Assembly (NCBI GenBank): GCA_017463325.1
Contig: JAFTPK010000010.1
Span: forward strand, 1 to 64,000
DNA length: 64,000 nt
From: Clostridia bacterium
GTDB taxonomy: Bacteria; Bacillota; Clostridia; Christensenellales; Borkfalkiaceae
Direction: 5' to 3'
Shown: in pieces, positions 32,212-39,904 of the stretch
Position numbering within the stretch: the stretch's first letter is position 1
Layout: the number at the start of each line of letters is the position of its first letter
Notes under the pieces: model-generated
The model's input: the letters and a program-made list of their open reading frames with translations, nothing else
Databases searched by the model: none
Told to the model about the DNA's origin: nothing
Program-made: the position numbers and the translations under genes

Positions 32212-33723
32212 ATGGAAAAAATAGGGATTATTGATTTAGGGTCCAACACCGCCCGTCTTGTGATCGTCAATTTGTTTGCAGACGGGCATTTTATGGTGGT
32301 AGACGAGTTGAAAGAAAGCGTTCGGCTCGGACAAGATATGGAACGGGACGGCTTTTTGAAGCCGCAACGGGTGGCGGAAACCATTCGTACGCTGAAACTT
32401 TTTAAACGGCTTTGCGACGCGAGCGGCGTGGAAAGAATTATTGCAGTGGGAACGGCGGCCGTTCGTCGCGCGAAAAATCAACGCTCTTTCCTCGACGAAA
32501 TTCAGGCGACCTGTAATATCAAGATCCGCGTTCTTTCCGAAGAGGAAGAGGCGATCCTCGTCTATCGCGGCGTCATCAATACCATGGATATTCCCAAAGG
32601 GATCATTCTCGAAATCGGCGGCGGGAGCACGAAAATTATTTACTACAACAGAAGAAATATGCTCAATTACGCCAGCTTGCCCTTTGGCGCGGTGACGCTC
32701 ACCGACCTTTTCTCGGGCGATCTTCCTCCGCAGGAGGCGGCAAAGCAAGCGGAAGAATTTTTCACCGAGCATTTGAAGAAATTGCCTTGGCTGAAAGAGA
32801 TCGACCCCGAGGTGCAAATGATCGGCGTGGGCGGCTCGTTCAGAAATCTGTTCAAGATCGCGAAAATGATCAAAAAATACCCGCTCGACACCGTGCATAA
32901 TTATAAGTTCGAGGTGGAGGATTTCGTCGGTACGTATAACACCGTCAAGGCGCTTGACGTGGAAAAACGCAAAAAGATTAAGGGGCTTTCGCCGTCTAGG
33001 GCAGACATCATGCCTGCGGCAATGGCTATCATTAAATCTTTCGTTGATTATATGGGTTTCAATACGTTTACGATCGGCGCAAACGGGCTGCGTGAGGGAC
33101 TTATGTACAATCAAGCGGTGCCCATCACCGTGGAAAAACCTATTTCCGACGTTCTTGGGCATAGCCTCGTGACCCTTGTGAAGTATTACGACGGTAACGT
33201 GGAACACGTGGAACAGGTCGTTTCGCTTTCCGTACAGCTTTTCAAACAGCTTCGCGTTTTGCATAAATTCCCCCGTCAGTACTTAAAGGTACTTAAAATC
33301 GCGGCGAGCTTACACGGCTGCGGGCTTAGAATGAGATACTATAACCACGAGAAAAATAGCTGGTATATTATTTTGAACTCAAATATTCACGGCGCGACGC
33401 ACAGAGAGATCGTGCTTGCGGCGTTCGTGGCGGCCTGTCAAAGACACGAGGACGTCAATCTTGCCGAATGGCAGAAATATAAGGGGATCGTGCTTGAAGA
33501 GGATCTCGAAGCGGTGAAAAAACTGGGTGTTCTTTTGCGTATTGCGGAAAGCCTCGATCGGAGTAGAGCAAAGCTCGTGACCTCGATTGACTGCGACGTG
33601 CTCGGCGATTCGGTGATTATGAAAACGTCGGTGACTGGCGACGCGGCCTTGGAAATCCGCGACGCGTCTATGATTGGCGGCGAATTCAAAAAGGCGTTCA
33701 GAAAGAACCTCGAAATTTTGTAA
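32212..33723 (+). CDS. Ppx/GppA family phosphatase, exopolyphosphatase-like (503 aa)
   Basis: An actin-fold (ASKHA) phosphatase that removes phosphate from polyphosphate and/or pppGpp. The first phosphate loop is IGIIDLGSNTARLVIV at residue 3, the second ILEIGGGSTKIIYY near 139, with GTAAVRRAKNQ and the acidic LSEEEEAILVYRGV between them. The C-terminal half (from about residue 310) is an HD-domain-like helical region with IAASLHGCGLRMRYYNHEKNS and LRIAESLDRSRA. The length is that of bacterial Ppx. GAGGAG precedes the ATG. Choice between Ppx and GppA cannot be made from sequence. Confidence 0.9.
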   Translation: MEKIGIIDLGSNTARLVIVNLFADGHFMVVDELKESVRLGQDMERDGFLKPQRVAETIRTLKLFKRLCDASGVERIIAVGTAAVRRAKNQRSFLDEIQATCNIKIRVLSEEEEAILVYRGVINTMDIPKGIILEIGGGSTKIIYYNRRNMLNYASLPFGAVTLTDLFSGDLPPQEAAKQAEEFFTEHLKKLPWLKEIDPEVQMIGVGGSFRNLFKIAKMIKKYPLDTVHNYKFEVEDFVGTYNTVKALDVEKRKKIKGLSPSRADIMPAAMAIIKSFVDYMGFNTFTIGANGLREGLMYNQAVPITVEKPISDVLGHSLVTLVKYYDGNVEHVEQVVSLSVQLFKQLRVLHKFPRQYLKVLKIAASLHGCGLRMRYYNHEKNSWYIILNSNIHGATHREIVLAAFVAACQRHEDVNLAEWQKYKGIVLEEDLEAVKKLGVLLRIAESLDRSRAKLVTSIDCDVLGDSVIMKTSVTGDAALEIRDASMIGGEFKKAFRKNLEIL

Positions 33724-33728
33724 CACGG

Positions 33729-33760
33729 AAGTCGCCTTTTATACGGAAAGGCGACTTTTT
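33729..33760 (+). terminator. Terminator between ppx and maf
   Basis: AAGTCGCCTTT-TATACGG-AAAGGCGACTT followed by T's, ending only 17 nt before the maf start codon. Confidence 0.85.
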
Positions 33761-33777
33761 CCTATTATTTTTGGCGT

Positions 33778-34350
33778 ATGGAAATTATTTTGGCAAGCGC
33801 CTCGCCTCGGCGTAAGGAGCTTTTAAAAGAGATCGTAGAAGAATTCACCGTCCTCCCCTCGGAGTTTGACGAAAGCTCGGTAAATCCGTCCCTGCCCCCT
33901 GCAAAGCTCGTGAAAGAGCTTGCGAAAGGCAAGGCGCTTTCGGTGTACGAGGCGGCAAAAAAGGAGGGACGGGACGCCCTCGTGCTCGGCTCGGACACGG
34001 TGGTGGCGTTTGGAAAAAAGGTGCTTGGAAAGCCCAAGACGAAAGAGGAGGCGCGGGAGATGCTCTTTCTTCTTTCGGGGAAAAAGCACGCGGTGTATAC
34101 GGGCGTTTGTCTAATTAAGGGCGGAAAGGTGAAAGTTGCGGCGTGTAAAACGGCGGTGTATTTCGAGAAGTTGACGGAAAAATTCGTCGAGGAATACGTC
34201 GAGGGCGGCTCGCCCATGGACAAAGCGGGCGCCTACGGCATACAGGACGGCGGGCTCGTGAAAAAAATCAAGGGCAGTTATTCCAACGTAGTGGGACTTC
34301 CCGTTGAGCTTGTGCGGAAAATGCTGTCGAGGCAAAGGAGTGGGAAATGA
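33778..34350 (+). CDS. maf: Maf-like nucleoside triphosphate pyrophosphatase (190 aa)
   Basis: Hydrolyses non-canonical or m5U/dTTP-type NTPs to NMP and PPi. The Maf signature ILASASPRRKELLKE is at residue 3, the catalytic region LVLGSDTVVAFGKKVLGKPKTKEEA near 75 and GGSPMDKAGAYGIQ near 143. The start has no ribosome binding site: a terminator ends 17 nt upstream and a TATTAT -10-like box lies 9 nt upstream, suggesting a very short or absent leader. The stop overlaps the start of the MreB-like gene (ATGA), as in the maf-mreB gene order of many Gram-positives. Confidence 0.92.
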   Translation: MEIILASASPRRKELLKEIVEEFTVLPSEFDESSVNPSLPPAKLVKELAKGKALSVYEAAKKEGRDALVLGSDTVVAFGKKVLGKPKTKEEAREMLFLLSGKKHAVYTGVCLIKGGKVKVAACKTAVYFEKLTEKFVEEYVEGGSPMDKAGAYGIQDGGLVKKIKGSYSNVVGLPVELVRKMLSRQRSGK

Positions 34351-35354
34351 TCAGACTGGCAATTGATTTAGGGTCTTCGGTGACGAAGATCTACCGTGCG
34401 GACGCGAGCAACGGAATCGTGCTTACGGAGCCGTCTTGCGTGGCTGTTTCGGGGGAAGAACACGAAATCCGCGCAATCGGCAAGGACGCGAAAAAGCTGA
34501 TCGGGAAAACGACGGAGCTGACGAATATCGTCTACCCCGTATACGAGGGAGAGATTGTGGACGCCCGTCTTGCGGTGGTCATGCTCAGAGAATTTCTCGC
34601 CCGTGCGGGGATTAATCCCGTTTTAAAACGGTCGGAAACGGTGTTCTCGGTGCCCTGCGGAGCAAGCGGGGATTCGCTCAATGCGTACGCCGAGCTTGCG
34701 AGAGAGTGCGGGCTGAAAAAGGTACGCTTCGTGGAGGCGCCTTATTTGGCGGCGATCGGTGCGGACGTGGCGCTGGGAGAAGAAACTCCCGTGTTTTGCT
34801 TAGACGTGGGCGGCGGCGTTACCAACGTGGCGGTGGTGTCCTCGGCGGGTATGATTGCAGGGGTGTCTATGAATATCGGCGGCAATAATATGGACGCAAC
34901 CATTATTCACGAGCTTGCCAAGGAAAAGGGCTTGAATATCGGGTTTTTAAGCGCGGAACGCATCAAGAATGAAATCGGTTCCCTTTCCCCCGGGGCAAGA
35001 GGAACGACGGTGGCGGAGGGTAGCTCGGTACAGACCTACCGTCCCTCGGCGGCGAGCGTGCAAGCGTCGGAGATTGCCGACTGTATTCGTATTTACGTGG
35101 ATAAAATTTTGGAATATTCGTCGCTTGTTTTAAACAGATTGCCCGCAGAGGTGGCCGCAGAGGTCAATCAAAACGGGATATTCCTGTCGGGCGGGGTAAT
35201 GAAGATCCCGTTTATCGCGGAATATATCGCGCGAAAGATGGAAATGCGCGCGCACGTGTGCGAAGAACCGCAATTTGCGGTGGTGCGTGGCGGCGGCGCG
35301 GTGGTGCGCGATAAAAAGCTTTTGGACAAGGTTGCAGTCAAATGCATGGAATAA
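34347..35354 (+). CDS. MreB-like actin-family protein (335 aa)
   Basis: An actin-fold ATPase related to the cell-shape filament MreB. Phosphate 1 motif LAIDLGSSVTKIYRA, phosphate 2 VFCLDVGGGVTNVAVV, the GGNNMDATIIHELAKEKGLNIGFLSAERIKNEIGS connection and the adenosine motif GIFLSGGVMKIPFIAEYI are clear. It is more divergent than canonical MreB (for example SAERIKNEIGSL instead of TAEEIKKEIGSA) and shorter at its N-terminus. It overlaps maf by 4 nt and is followed by two terminators; mreC/mreD do not follow. It may be an MreB paralogue (Mbl/MreBH type) or the main MreB of this lineage. Confidence 0.85.
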   Translation: MIRLAIDLGSSVTKIYRADASNGIVLTEPSCVAVSGEEHEIRAIGKDAKKLIGKTTELTNIVYPVYEGEIVDARLAVVMLREFLARAGINPVLKRSETVFSVPCGASGDSLNAYAELARECGLKKVRFVEAPYLAAIGADVALGEETPVFCLDVGGGVTNVAVVSSAGMIAGVSMNIGGNNMDATIIHELAKEKGLNIGFLSAERIKNEIGSLSPGARGTTVAEGSSVQTYRPSAASVQASEIADCIRIYVDKILEYSSLVLNRLPAEVAAEVNQNGIFLSGGVMKIPFIAEYIARKMEMRAHVCEEPQFAVVRGGGAVVRDKKLLDKVAVKCME

Positions 35355-35356
35355 AG

Positions 35357-35384
35357 AAAAAGCCTCGCTTTTGCGAGGCTTTTC
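35357..35384 (+). terminator. Terminator of maf-mreB-like operon
   Basis: AAAAAGCCTCGC-TTTT-GCGAGGCTTTT. A second, weaker hairpin GAGGG/CCCTC + T's follows at 35416-35446. Confidence 0.85.
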
Positions 35385-35568
35385 GTTTAAAATCCACAAT
35401 CTTCTTGAAAACCACGGAGGGCGCGTAAGTAACCCTCTTTTTCTTTGGGGGGCTTCAAGTAATTTTTAGGAAAATATTCGTGAAATTATTTAAAAAAGTC
35501 GCCGTTTTTCCTTGCTACTTTTTGTTGATAGGTGTATAATAATACTTGTTTTTTTGTGAGGAGTACTT

Positions 35569-36843
35569 ATGAGAACCTTTGAACCGAAACTACTTACTTC
35601 TTTGAAAGGGTATACGGGGAAACAAGTTTTGTCTGACCTCGTGGCAGGCGTGATCGTCGCGATCATAGCCCTCCCTCTTTCGATTGCGCTCGCTATTGCG
35701 TCGGGGGCAACGCCCGAACGGGGACTGTACACCGCTATTTTCGCAGGCTTTACCATTTCCCTGCTCGGTGGCAGTCGCGTCAATATTTCAGGACCGACCG
35801 CCGCGTTCGCTACGATCGTCGCGGGGATTATTGCCCAACACGGCATGGACGGACTTATTCTTGCTACCTTAATGGCAGGGCTGATCCTCGTGATTATGGG
35901 GGTGTGCCGCTTAGGCTCGCTCATTCGCTTTATCCCCCATTGCATCACCGTTGGATTTACGGGTGGGATTGCCGTCACGCTCGTAATCGGTCAGCTCAAA
36001 GACTTCTTCGGGCTTACTTATCCCGACGGTGTGAGCGCAATTGAAACGGTGGATAAGATCAAGCTTGTTTTTGAGCATATCGGTACGATCAATCCATGGG
36101 CGGTGCTTGTCGGCGCGCTGGGGCTGGCGGTGTTGATCGTTTGGCCGAAAGTATCCAAAAAAATCCCCGGGTCGTTGATTGCCGTGCTCGTCGGTGCGGC
36201 GGCGGTAGCGATTTTTTCTATGTCCGTCAATACGATCGGCTCTCTGTACACCGTAAGCTCGGCTTTTCCTAGCGTTTCTGTGCCTGAGATCACGGGGGAA
36301 AAGGTGCTTGCGCTGCTTCCGAATGCGGCGACGATTGCGCTGCTGGCGGGGATCGAGTCGTTGCTTTCTTGTGTGGTTTCCGACGGTATGATCGGGGACA
36401 AGCATAATTCCAACACCGAGCTAATTGCGCAAGGGGTGGGGAATATGGTATCGGGGCTGTTCGGCGGGATCCCCGCAACGGGGGCGATTGCGCGGACGGC
36501 TGCCAACGTGCGTAACGGCGGGCGGTCGCCTATCGCGGGTATGACGCACGCTGTGGTGTTGCTTTTGGTGTTACTTGTTTTAATGCCTGCGGCGGCGCTT
36601 ATTCCCATGCCTATTATCGCGGCGATCCTCTTTATCGTCGCCTATAATATGTCCGAGTGGCGGCAGTTTGTAAAAATCGTCAAAGGTAAGCAATGGAGGG
36701 AGATCCTCGTGCTTGTCCTCACCTTTCTTTTGACGGTGATCTTCGACCTCGTGAAAGCGATCGCCGTCGGTATGGTAGTTCATTATTTGATCGTGCTGAT
36801 TGATTTTTTGATAGCGAAAAAGAAAGCGAAAAAAAGTGAGTAA
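35569..36843 (+). CDS. SulP-family anion permease lacking a STAS domain (424 aa)
   Basis: A membrane transporter for sulfate, bicarbonate or another anion. Typical SulP features are DLVAGVIVAIIALPLSIALAIASGATPERGLYTAIFAGF at the N-terminus, GGSRVNISGPTAAF, and QGVGNMVSGLFGGIPATGAIARTAAN. About 11-12 membrane segments occur. The protein ends KKKAKKSE directly after the last helix, so the usual cytoplasmic STAS domain is missing, leaving a 424-aa minimal form. GAGGAG precedes the ATG, with a TATAAT box (GTGTATAATAATAC) 35 nt upstream. Confidence 0.9.
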   Translation: MRTFEPKLLTSLKGYTGKQVLSDLVAGVIVAIIALPLSIALAIASGATPERGLYTAIFAGFTISLLGGSRVNISGPTAAFATIVAGIIAQHGMDGLILATLMAGLILVIMGVCRLGSLIRFIPHCITVGFTGGIAVTLVIGQLKDFFGLTYPDGVSAIETVDKIKLVFEHIGTINPWAVLVGALGLAVLIVWPKVSKKIPGSLIAVLVGAAAVAIFSMSVNTIGSLYTVSSAFPSVSVPEITGEKVLALLPNAATIALLAGIESLLSCVVSDGMIGDKHNSNTELIAQGVGNMVSGLFGGIPATGAIARTAANVRNGGRSPIAGMTHAVVLLLVLLVLMPAAALIPMPIIAAILFIVAYNMSEWRQFVKIVKGKQWREILVLVLTFLLTVIFDLVKAIAVGMVVHYLIVLIDFLIAKKKAKKSE

Positions 36844-36846
36844 ATG

Positions 36847-36883
36847 AAAAACCTCTGCGGGAATTTTCCGTAGAGGTTTTTTT
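36847..36883. terminator. Bidirectional terminator between SulP and OFA genes
   Basis: AAAAACCTCTGCGG-GAATTTT-CCGTAGAGGTTTTTTT. Confidence 0.85.
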
Positions 36884-36891
36884 GTTTGGAT

Positions 36892-38250
36892 TTATTCGGT
36901 CTTAGCCTCGCCGTTTTCCGTGGCGGGGGCTTCCGTTACCGTTTCTTCCTGTTCCTTTTTATGGTGGAAATGGAAGGGCAGGTGCAGGTTAAACCAATGG
37001 TGATGGTGATGATCTTCTTCCTTGGGAGTCGATTTACTGTGCTTGGTGCGAATGAGCAGGAAATCGACGAGGATCGCCACCGCATACAGGGCGAGCGTGA
37101 AGATGAGAACGTTCTGATAGCTGCCCGTTTTCGATACGATCAAATCTGCGATTTGATTGCCCGTCAAACCTGCGACTGCCCAAGCGGACAGCGCGATCCC
37201 GTGAATGGAAGAAATTTTGCTCATACCGTATACGTCGGAAAGGAGGGTGGGCAGGTTGGAAAAGCCGCCGCCGTAGCCGAGATTGACGAGAACGAGCAGA
37301 ATGATACAAATCACGACGATATGATTTTCGATTGCACCCGTGAAAAGAGCAAGCGCGGTGATGATGATTTCGCTGATGAGAATGATTTTATAAATGGTAT
37401 TTCTGTCTTTGAGATGATCGCCGATTGCCGAGTAGCCCAAGCGTCCCGCGGCGTTGAAAAATCCCGTCATAGTGCCGAGGAGCGCCGCCGCGCCGCTTAA
37501 ACCGATCGCCATATAAATATTCTTTTCTTGGCTGATCAGCGCAAGGCCGCAAGTGATATTTATGTAGAAAACAAGCCAAATGCCGATAAATTTGGGATCG
37601 AGGAAAATTTTGAAACGGGCGAAGAACGCTTTTACCTCGAATTTCTCGTGCGGTTCTACCCAGCCCTCGGGTTTACTGAGGAGCAGGTGCCCGACGAACA
37701 TCATTACGAACCAAACGCCCGCGAGAATGTACAGCGCGAATTCTACGCCTACGGCGTCGATCAAGGCGGTGATGATGGGAGCAAAGACCATTTTTGCTGC
37801 ACCGAACCCCGCAACGGCTAAACCTGTCGCAAGACCTTTATTGTTCTTGAACCAAAGCATCAGCGTTTTGACGGGGGAGAGATAGCCCAAGCCAAGCCCG
37901 ATCCCCATGATCACGCCGTAGCAAACGAGGATCAGCGGAATGGAATGAAGACGAATCGCAAGACCCGTACCCGCCACGCCGACGGCAAAGCAAAGGGTGG
38001 CGATCAAGCTTGCCTTATGAATATCCTTTTCCACGAAGTTGCCGAGAAACGCGGCGCTCATGCCGAGGAAGAAGATTGCGAGAGAGAACGCCCAACCGAG
38101 CGCGTCCGCACTTCCTACGCCGTTCGCCAGCTCGATCGCGTTCTTGATCGCGCCCGAGAAATACGACCAGCAATACACCGTGCCGATACTGCAATGCAAC
38201 AGGAGCGCAGGGATTGCCGCGCGCGTCCATTTATTAGAGAGTTTTGCCAT
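36892..38250 (-). CDS. OFA-type major facilitator transporter with His-rich tail (452 aa)
   Basis: A twelve-helix MFS protein of the oxalate/formate antiporter group: CSIGTVYCWSYFSGAIK at the N-terminus, FFLGMSAAFLGNFVEKDIHKASLI, GLGLGYLSPVKTLMLWF near residue 120, then NKGLATGLAVAGFGAAKMVFAP. The substrate could be a small carboxylate such as oxalate, formate or pyruvate. The cytoplasmic C-terminus carries HHHHHWFNLHLPFHFHHKK, a histidine cluster not normal for the family that could bind metal or sense pH. GAAGGTATTTT precedes the ATG. Confidence 0.85.
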   Translation of the reverse strand: MAKLSNKWTRAAIPALLLHCSIGTVYCWSYFSGAIKNAIELANGVGSADALGWAFSLAIFFLGMSAAFLGNFVEKDIHKASLIATLCFAVGVAGTGLAIRLHSIPLILVCYGVIMGIGLGLGYLSPVKTLMLWFKNNKGLATGLAVAGFGAAKMVFAPIITALIDAVGVEFALYILAGVWFVMMFVGHLLLSKPEGWVEPHEKFEVKAFFARFKIFLDPKFIGIWLVFYINITCGLALISQEKNIYMAIGLSGAAALLGTMTGFFNAAGRLGYSAIGDHLKDRNTIYKIILISEIIITALALFTGAIENHIVVICIILLVLVNLGYGGGFSNLPTLLSDVYGMSKISSIHGIALSAWAVAGLTGNQIADLIVSKTGSYQNVLIFTLALYAVAILVDFLLIRTKHSKSTPKEEDHHHHHWFNLHLPFHFHHKKEQEETVTEAPATENGEAKTE

Positions 38251-38427
38251 AAAATACCTTCTTTTTATGATTTTTGCTTTCGTTGGTCTTCTTACAACCT
38301 TGCCTATTATAGACCTTTAAAATAAATTTGTCAATCAAAAATCTGTAAAAAAATTTGTTTTCTTTTTATAAAAAAGAAAGTGTGGTACGCGGCGCTTTTT
38401 TTGCTTGCGTACTTTCCCGTTTTATAG

Positions 38428-38433
38428 TATAAT
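38428..38433 (+). promoter_or_regulatory. -10 box of the TraX gene, near-leaderless
   Basis: TTGCGT-17-TATAAT with the -10 box at 38428-38433 and ATG at 38443. The predicted leader is only 2-3 nt and no ribosome binding site is possible. Confidence 0.6.
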
Positions 38434-38442
38434 AAGAAAGCT

Positions 38443-39189
38443 ATGGAACAAAAGAGAAATATGGGAATTTTTAGCGGGAATATACTCAAATTGATTGCGG
38501 CGGCGTCTATGCTGCTCGATCATTTTGGCGTGCTCTTTTTTCCCAAAATCTCGATTTTCCGTATTCTCGGTAGGATCGCCTTTCCTATTTTCGCTTTTTT
38601 TATTGCAGAGGGTTGCCGCTATACGCGAGATAAACGTCGGTATTTTCTCACCGTTTTTTCCCTCGGCGTCCTCTTTCAATGCGTTTACGCCATCGTGGAA
38701 GAAACGCCCTATTACGGTGTTCTGATCACCTTTTCCCTCTCTATTTTGCTTGCCTACGCGTTGCAATGGTTTAAGGACTGTTTGTTTGCGGGGGTAAAAG
38801 CTTGGAAAAGCGTGCTTGTTGGGGCGTTGTTTATTGCCTTGGTGGCAGGCGTGTACGCGTTGAACAGGGCTTTTGTAATTGACTACGGTTTTTGGGGCTG
38901 CCTTGCGCCCGCCCTTGTTTCGTTGACAAATCCGCCGAAAAATGCGCCTGCGTGGTGGGGAAAATTCGTCGATCGTTCCCTTGTAAAGCTTGCGCTCCTT
39001 GGTGGGGCGTTGGTGGGAATTTGGCTAAAAACGGGATATAGCTTGCAGGTGTATTCGCTGTTTGCTTTGCCCCTCCTGTTCTTGTATTCGGGCAAGCGCG
39101 GTAAATGGAAAATGAAGTATTTTTTCTATATCTTTTATCCCGCGCACCTCGCACTTTTGTACGGCGTTTGGTTTTTGATAAACTTATAA
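38443..39189 (+). CDS. TraX-family membrane acetyltransferase-like protein (248 aa)
   Basis: An eight-helix membrane protein of the TraX family: LKLIAAASMLLDHFGVLFFP (conserved LDH), ILGRIAFPIFAFFIAEGCRYTRDKRRYFLTVF and the C-terminal YFFYIFYPAHLALLYGVWF (Y-P-x-H). TraX N-acetylates F-pilin in enterobacteria; chromosomal relatives in Gram-positives lack a conjugation context and have no established substrate. Nothing conjugative is nearby here. The start is close to the -10 box, pointing to a near-leaderless mRNA. Confidence 0.85.
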   Translation: MEQKRNMGIFSGNILKLIAAASMLLDHFGVLFFPKISIFRILGRIAFPIFAFFIAEGCRYTRDKRRYFLTVFSLGVLFQCVYAIVEETPYYGVLITFSLSILLAYALQWFKDCLFAGVKAWKSVLVGALFIALVAGVYALNRAFVIDYGFWGCLAPALVSLTNPPKNAPAWWGKFVDRSLVKLALLGGALVGIWLKTGYSLQVYSLFALPLLFLYSGKRGKWKMKYFFYIFYPAHLALLYGVWFLINL

Positions 39190-39233
39190 AAAAGAAAAGC
39201 TTGACGGTATATATTTACGGTCGCGCGCGAAAT

Positions 39234-39269
39234 AGCCCCCGTTGGAAACCTCCGACGAGGGCGTTTTTT
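39234..39269 (+). terminator. Terminator after the TraX gene
   Basis: GCCCCCGTTGG and CCTCCGACGAGGGC form an imperfect stem, followed by T6. Confidence 0.7.
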
Positions 39270-39325
39270 ATTTGTCGAAAATGAAAAATTTTTTGGATTT
39301 TTTTCTTAACTTAGGTTTATTTTTC

Positions 39326-39354
39326 TTGACAAGCGCATAAATTAGTGATATAAT
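39326..39354 (+). promoter_or_regulatory. Promoter of the feo operon
   Basis: TTGACA (39326-39331), 17-nt spacer, TATAAT (39349-39354). Confidence 0.85.
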
Positions 39355-39364
39355 ACCGTTGAAA

Positions 39365-39380
39365 CTTAACCGTGGTTAAG
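39365..39380 (+). promoter_or_regulatory. Palindromic operator candidate of the feo operon
   Basis: CTTAACC-GT-GGTTAAG, a perfect 7-2-7 inverted repeat just downstream of the -10 box, placed to block transcription. A metal-responsive repressor of the DtxR/IdeR or Fur type is the natural candidate; its identity is inferred from the operon content. Confidence 0.6.
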
Positions 39381-39409
39381 ATTTAAATGCAATCGGGAGA
39401 AAAAAGAAT

Positions 39410-39622
39410 ATGCCTATCAGAATGGCGCCGATCGGCGAGGAAATGGAGATCCGTCGTTTATCGGCAGACGAGAAAGTAAAGCGTCACCTGGAAAATTTAG
39501 GGCTTGTCGTCGGGCAAAAGATCACGCTGATGTCGTCGGAGGGCGGCGCGGTGATTTTAAAGGTGAAAGACGGGAGAGTTGCGCTCGACAAGCAGATGGC
39601 GAGCGGGATCTTCGTCGCGTAA
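39410..39622 (+). CDS. feoA: FeoA-domain protein 1 (70 aa)
   Basis: A small SH3-like FeoA domain that supports FeoB in ferrous iron uptake. The family pattern is present: a start with MAPIGEEMEIRRLSADEKVKRHLENLGLVVGQKITLMSSEGG and end VKDGRVALDKQMASGIFV. GGGAGAAAAAAG precedes the ATG. It is first in the operon, with a second FeoA 39 nt downstream. The two differ in sequence, and in such duplicated systems one may interact with the G domain and the other elsewhere; that is inference. Confidence 0.9.
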   Translation: MPIRMAPIGEEMEIRRLSADEKVKRHLENLGLVVGQKITLMSSEGGAVILKVKDGRVALDKQMASGIFVA

Positions 39623-39661
39623 TCAGTCATGGATTGAAAAGAAAATATAAAGGAGAAAACT

Positions 39662-39904
39662 ATGCAAAAATTGTTGTCTGAGCTTTCGATCGGCGAGGGC
39701 GGAAAAATTGTTTCCGTAGCGGGCGAGGGAAGAATCAGAAGAAGACTGTTCGACATGGGTGTTACGCCTGGGGCAGAGGTGCTACTTCGTAAGAAGGCGC
39801 CGCTTGGCGACCCGATCGAAGTTACCCTGCGCGGTTACGAGCTTACTCTGCGTAAGACGGAGGCTGCTTGCGTTGTTGTGGAAACGGAAGGAGGGAACGC
39901 GTAA
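39662..39904 (+). CDS. feoA: FeoA-domain protein 2 (80 aa)
   Basis: A second FeoA: LSIGEGGKIVSVAGEGRIRRRLFDMGVTPGAEVLLRKKAPLGDPIEVTLRGYELTLRKTEAACVVV, an excellent match to the canonical domain (RxRLxxMGxxPGxxV, GDP, LR). AAAGGAG precedes the ATG. Its stop overlaps the feoB start (TAATG), implying translational coupling. Confidence 0.92.
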   Translation: MQKLLSELSIGEGGKIVSVAGEGRIRRRLFDMGVTPGAEVLLRKKAPLGDPIEVTLRGYELTLRKTEAACVVVETEGGNA

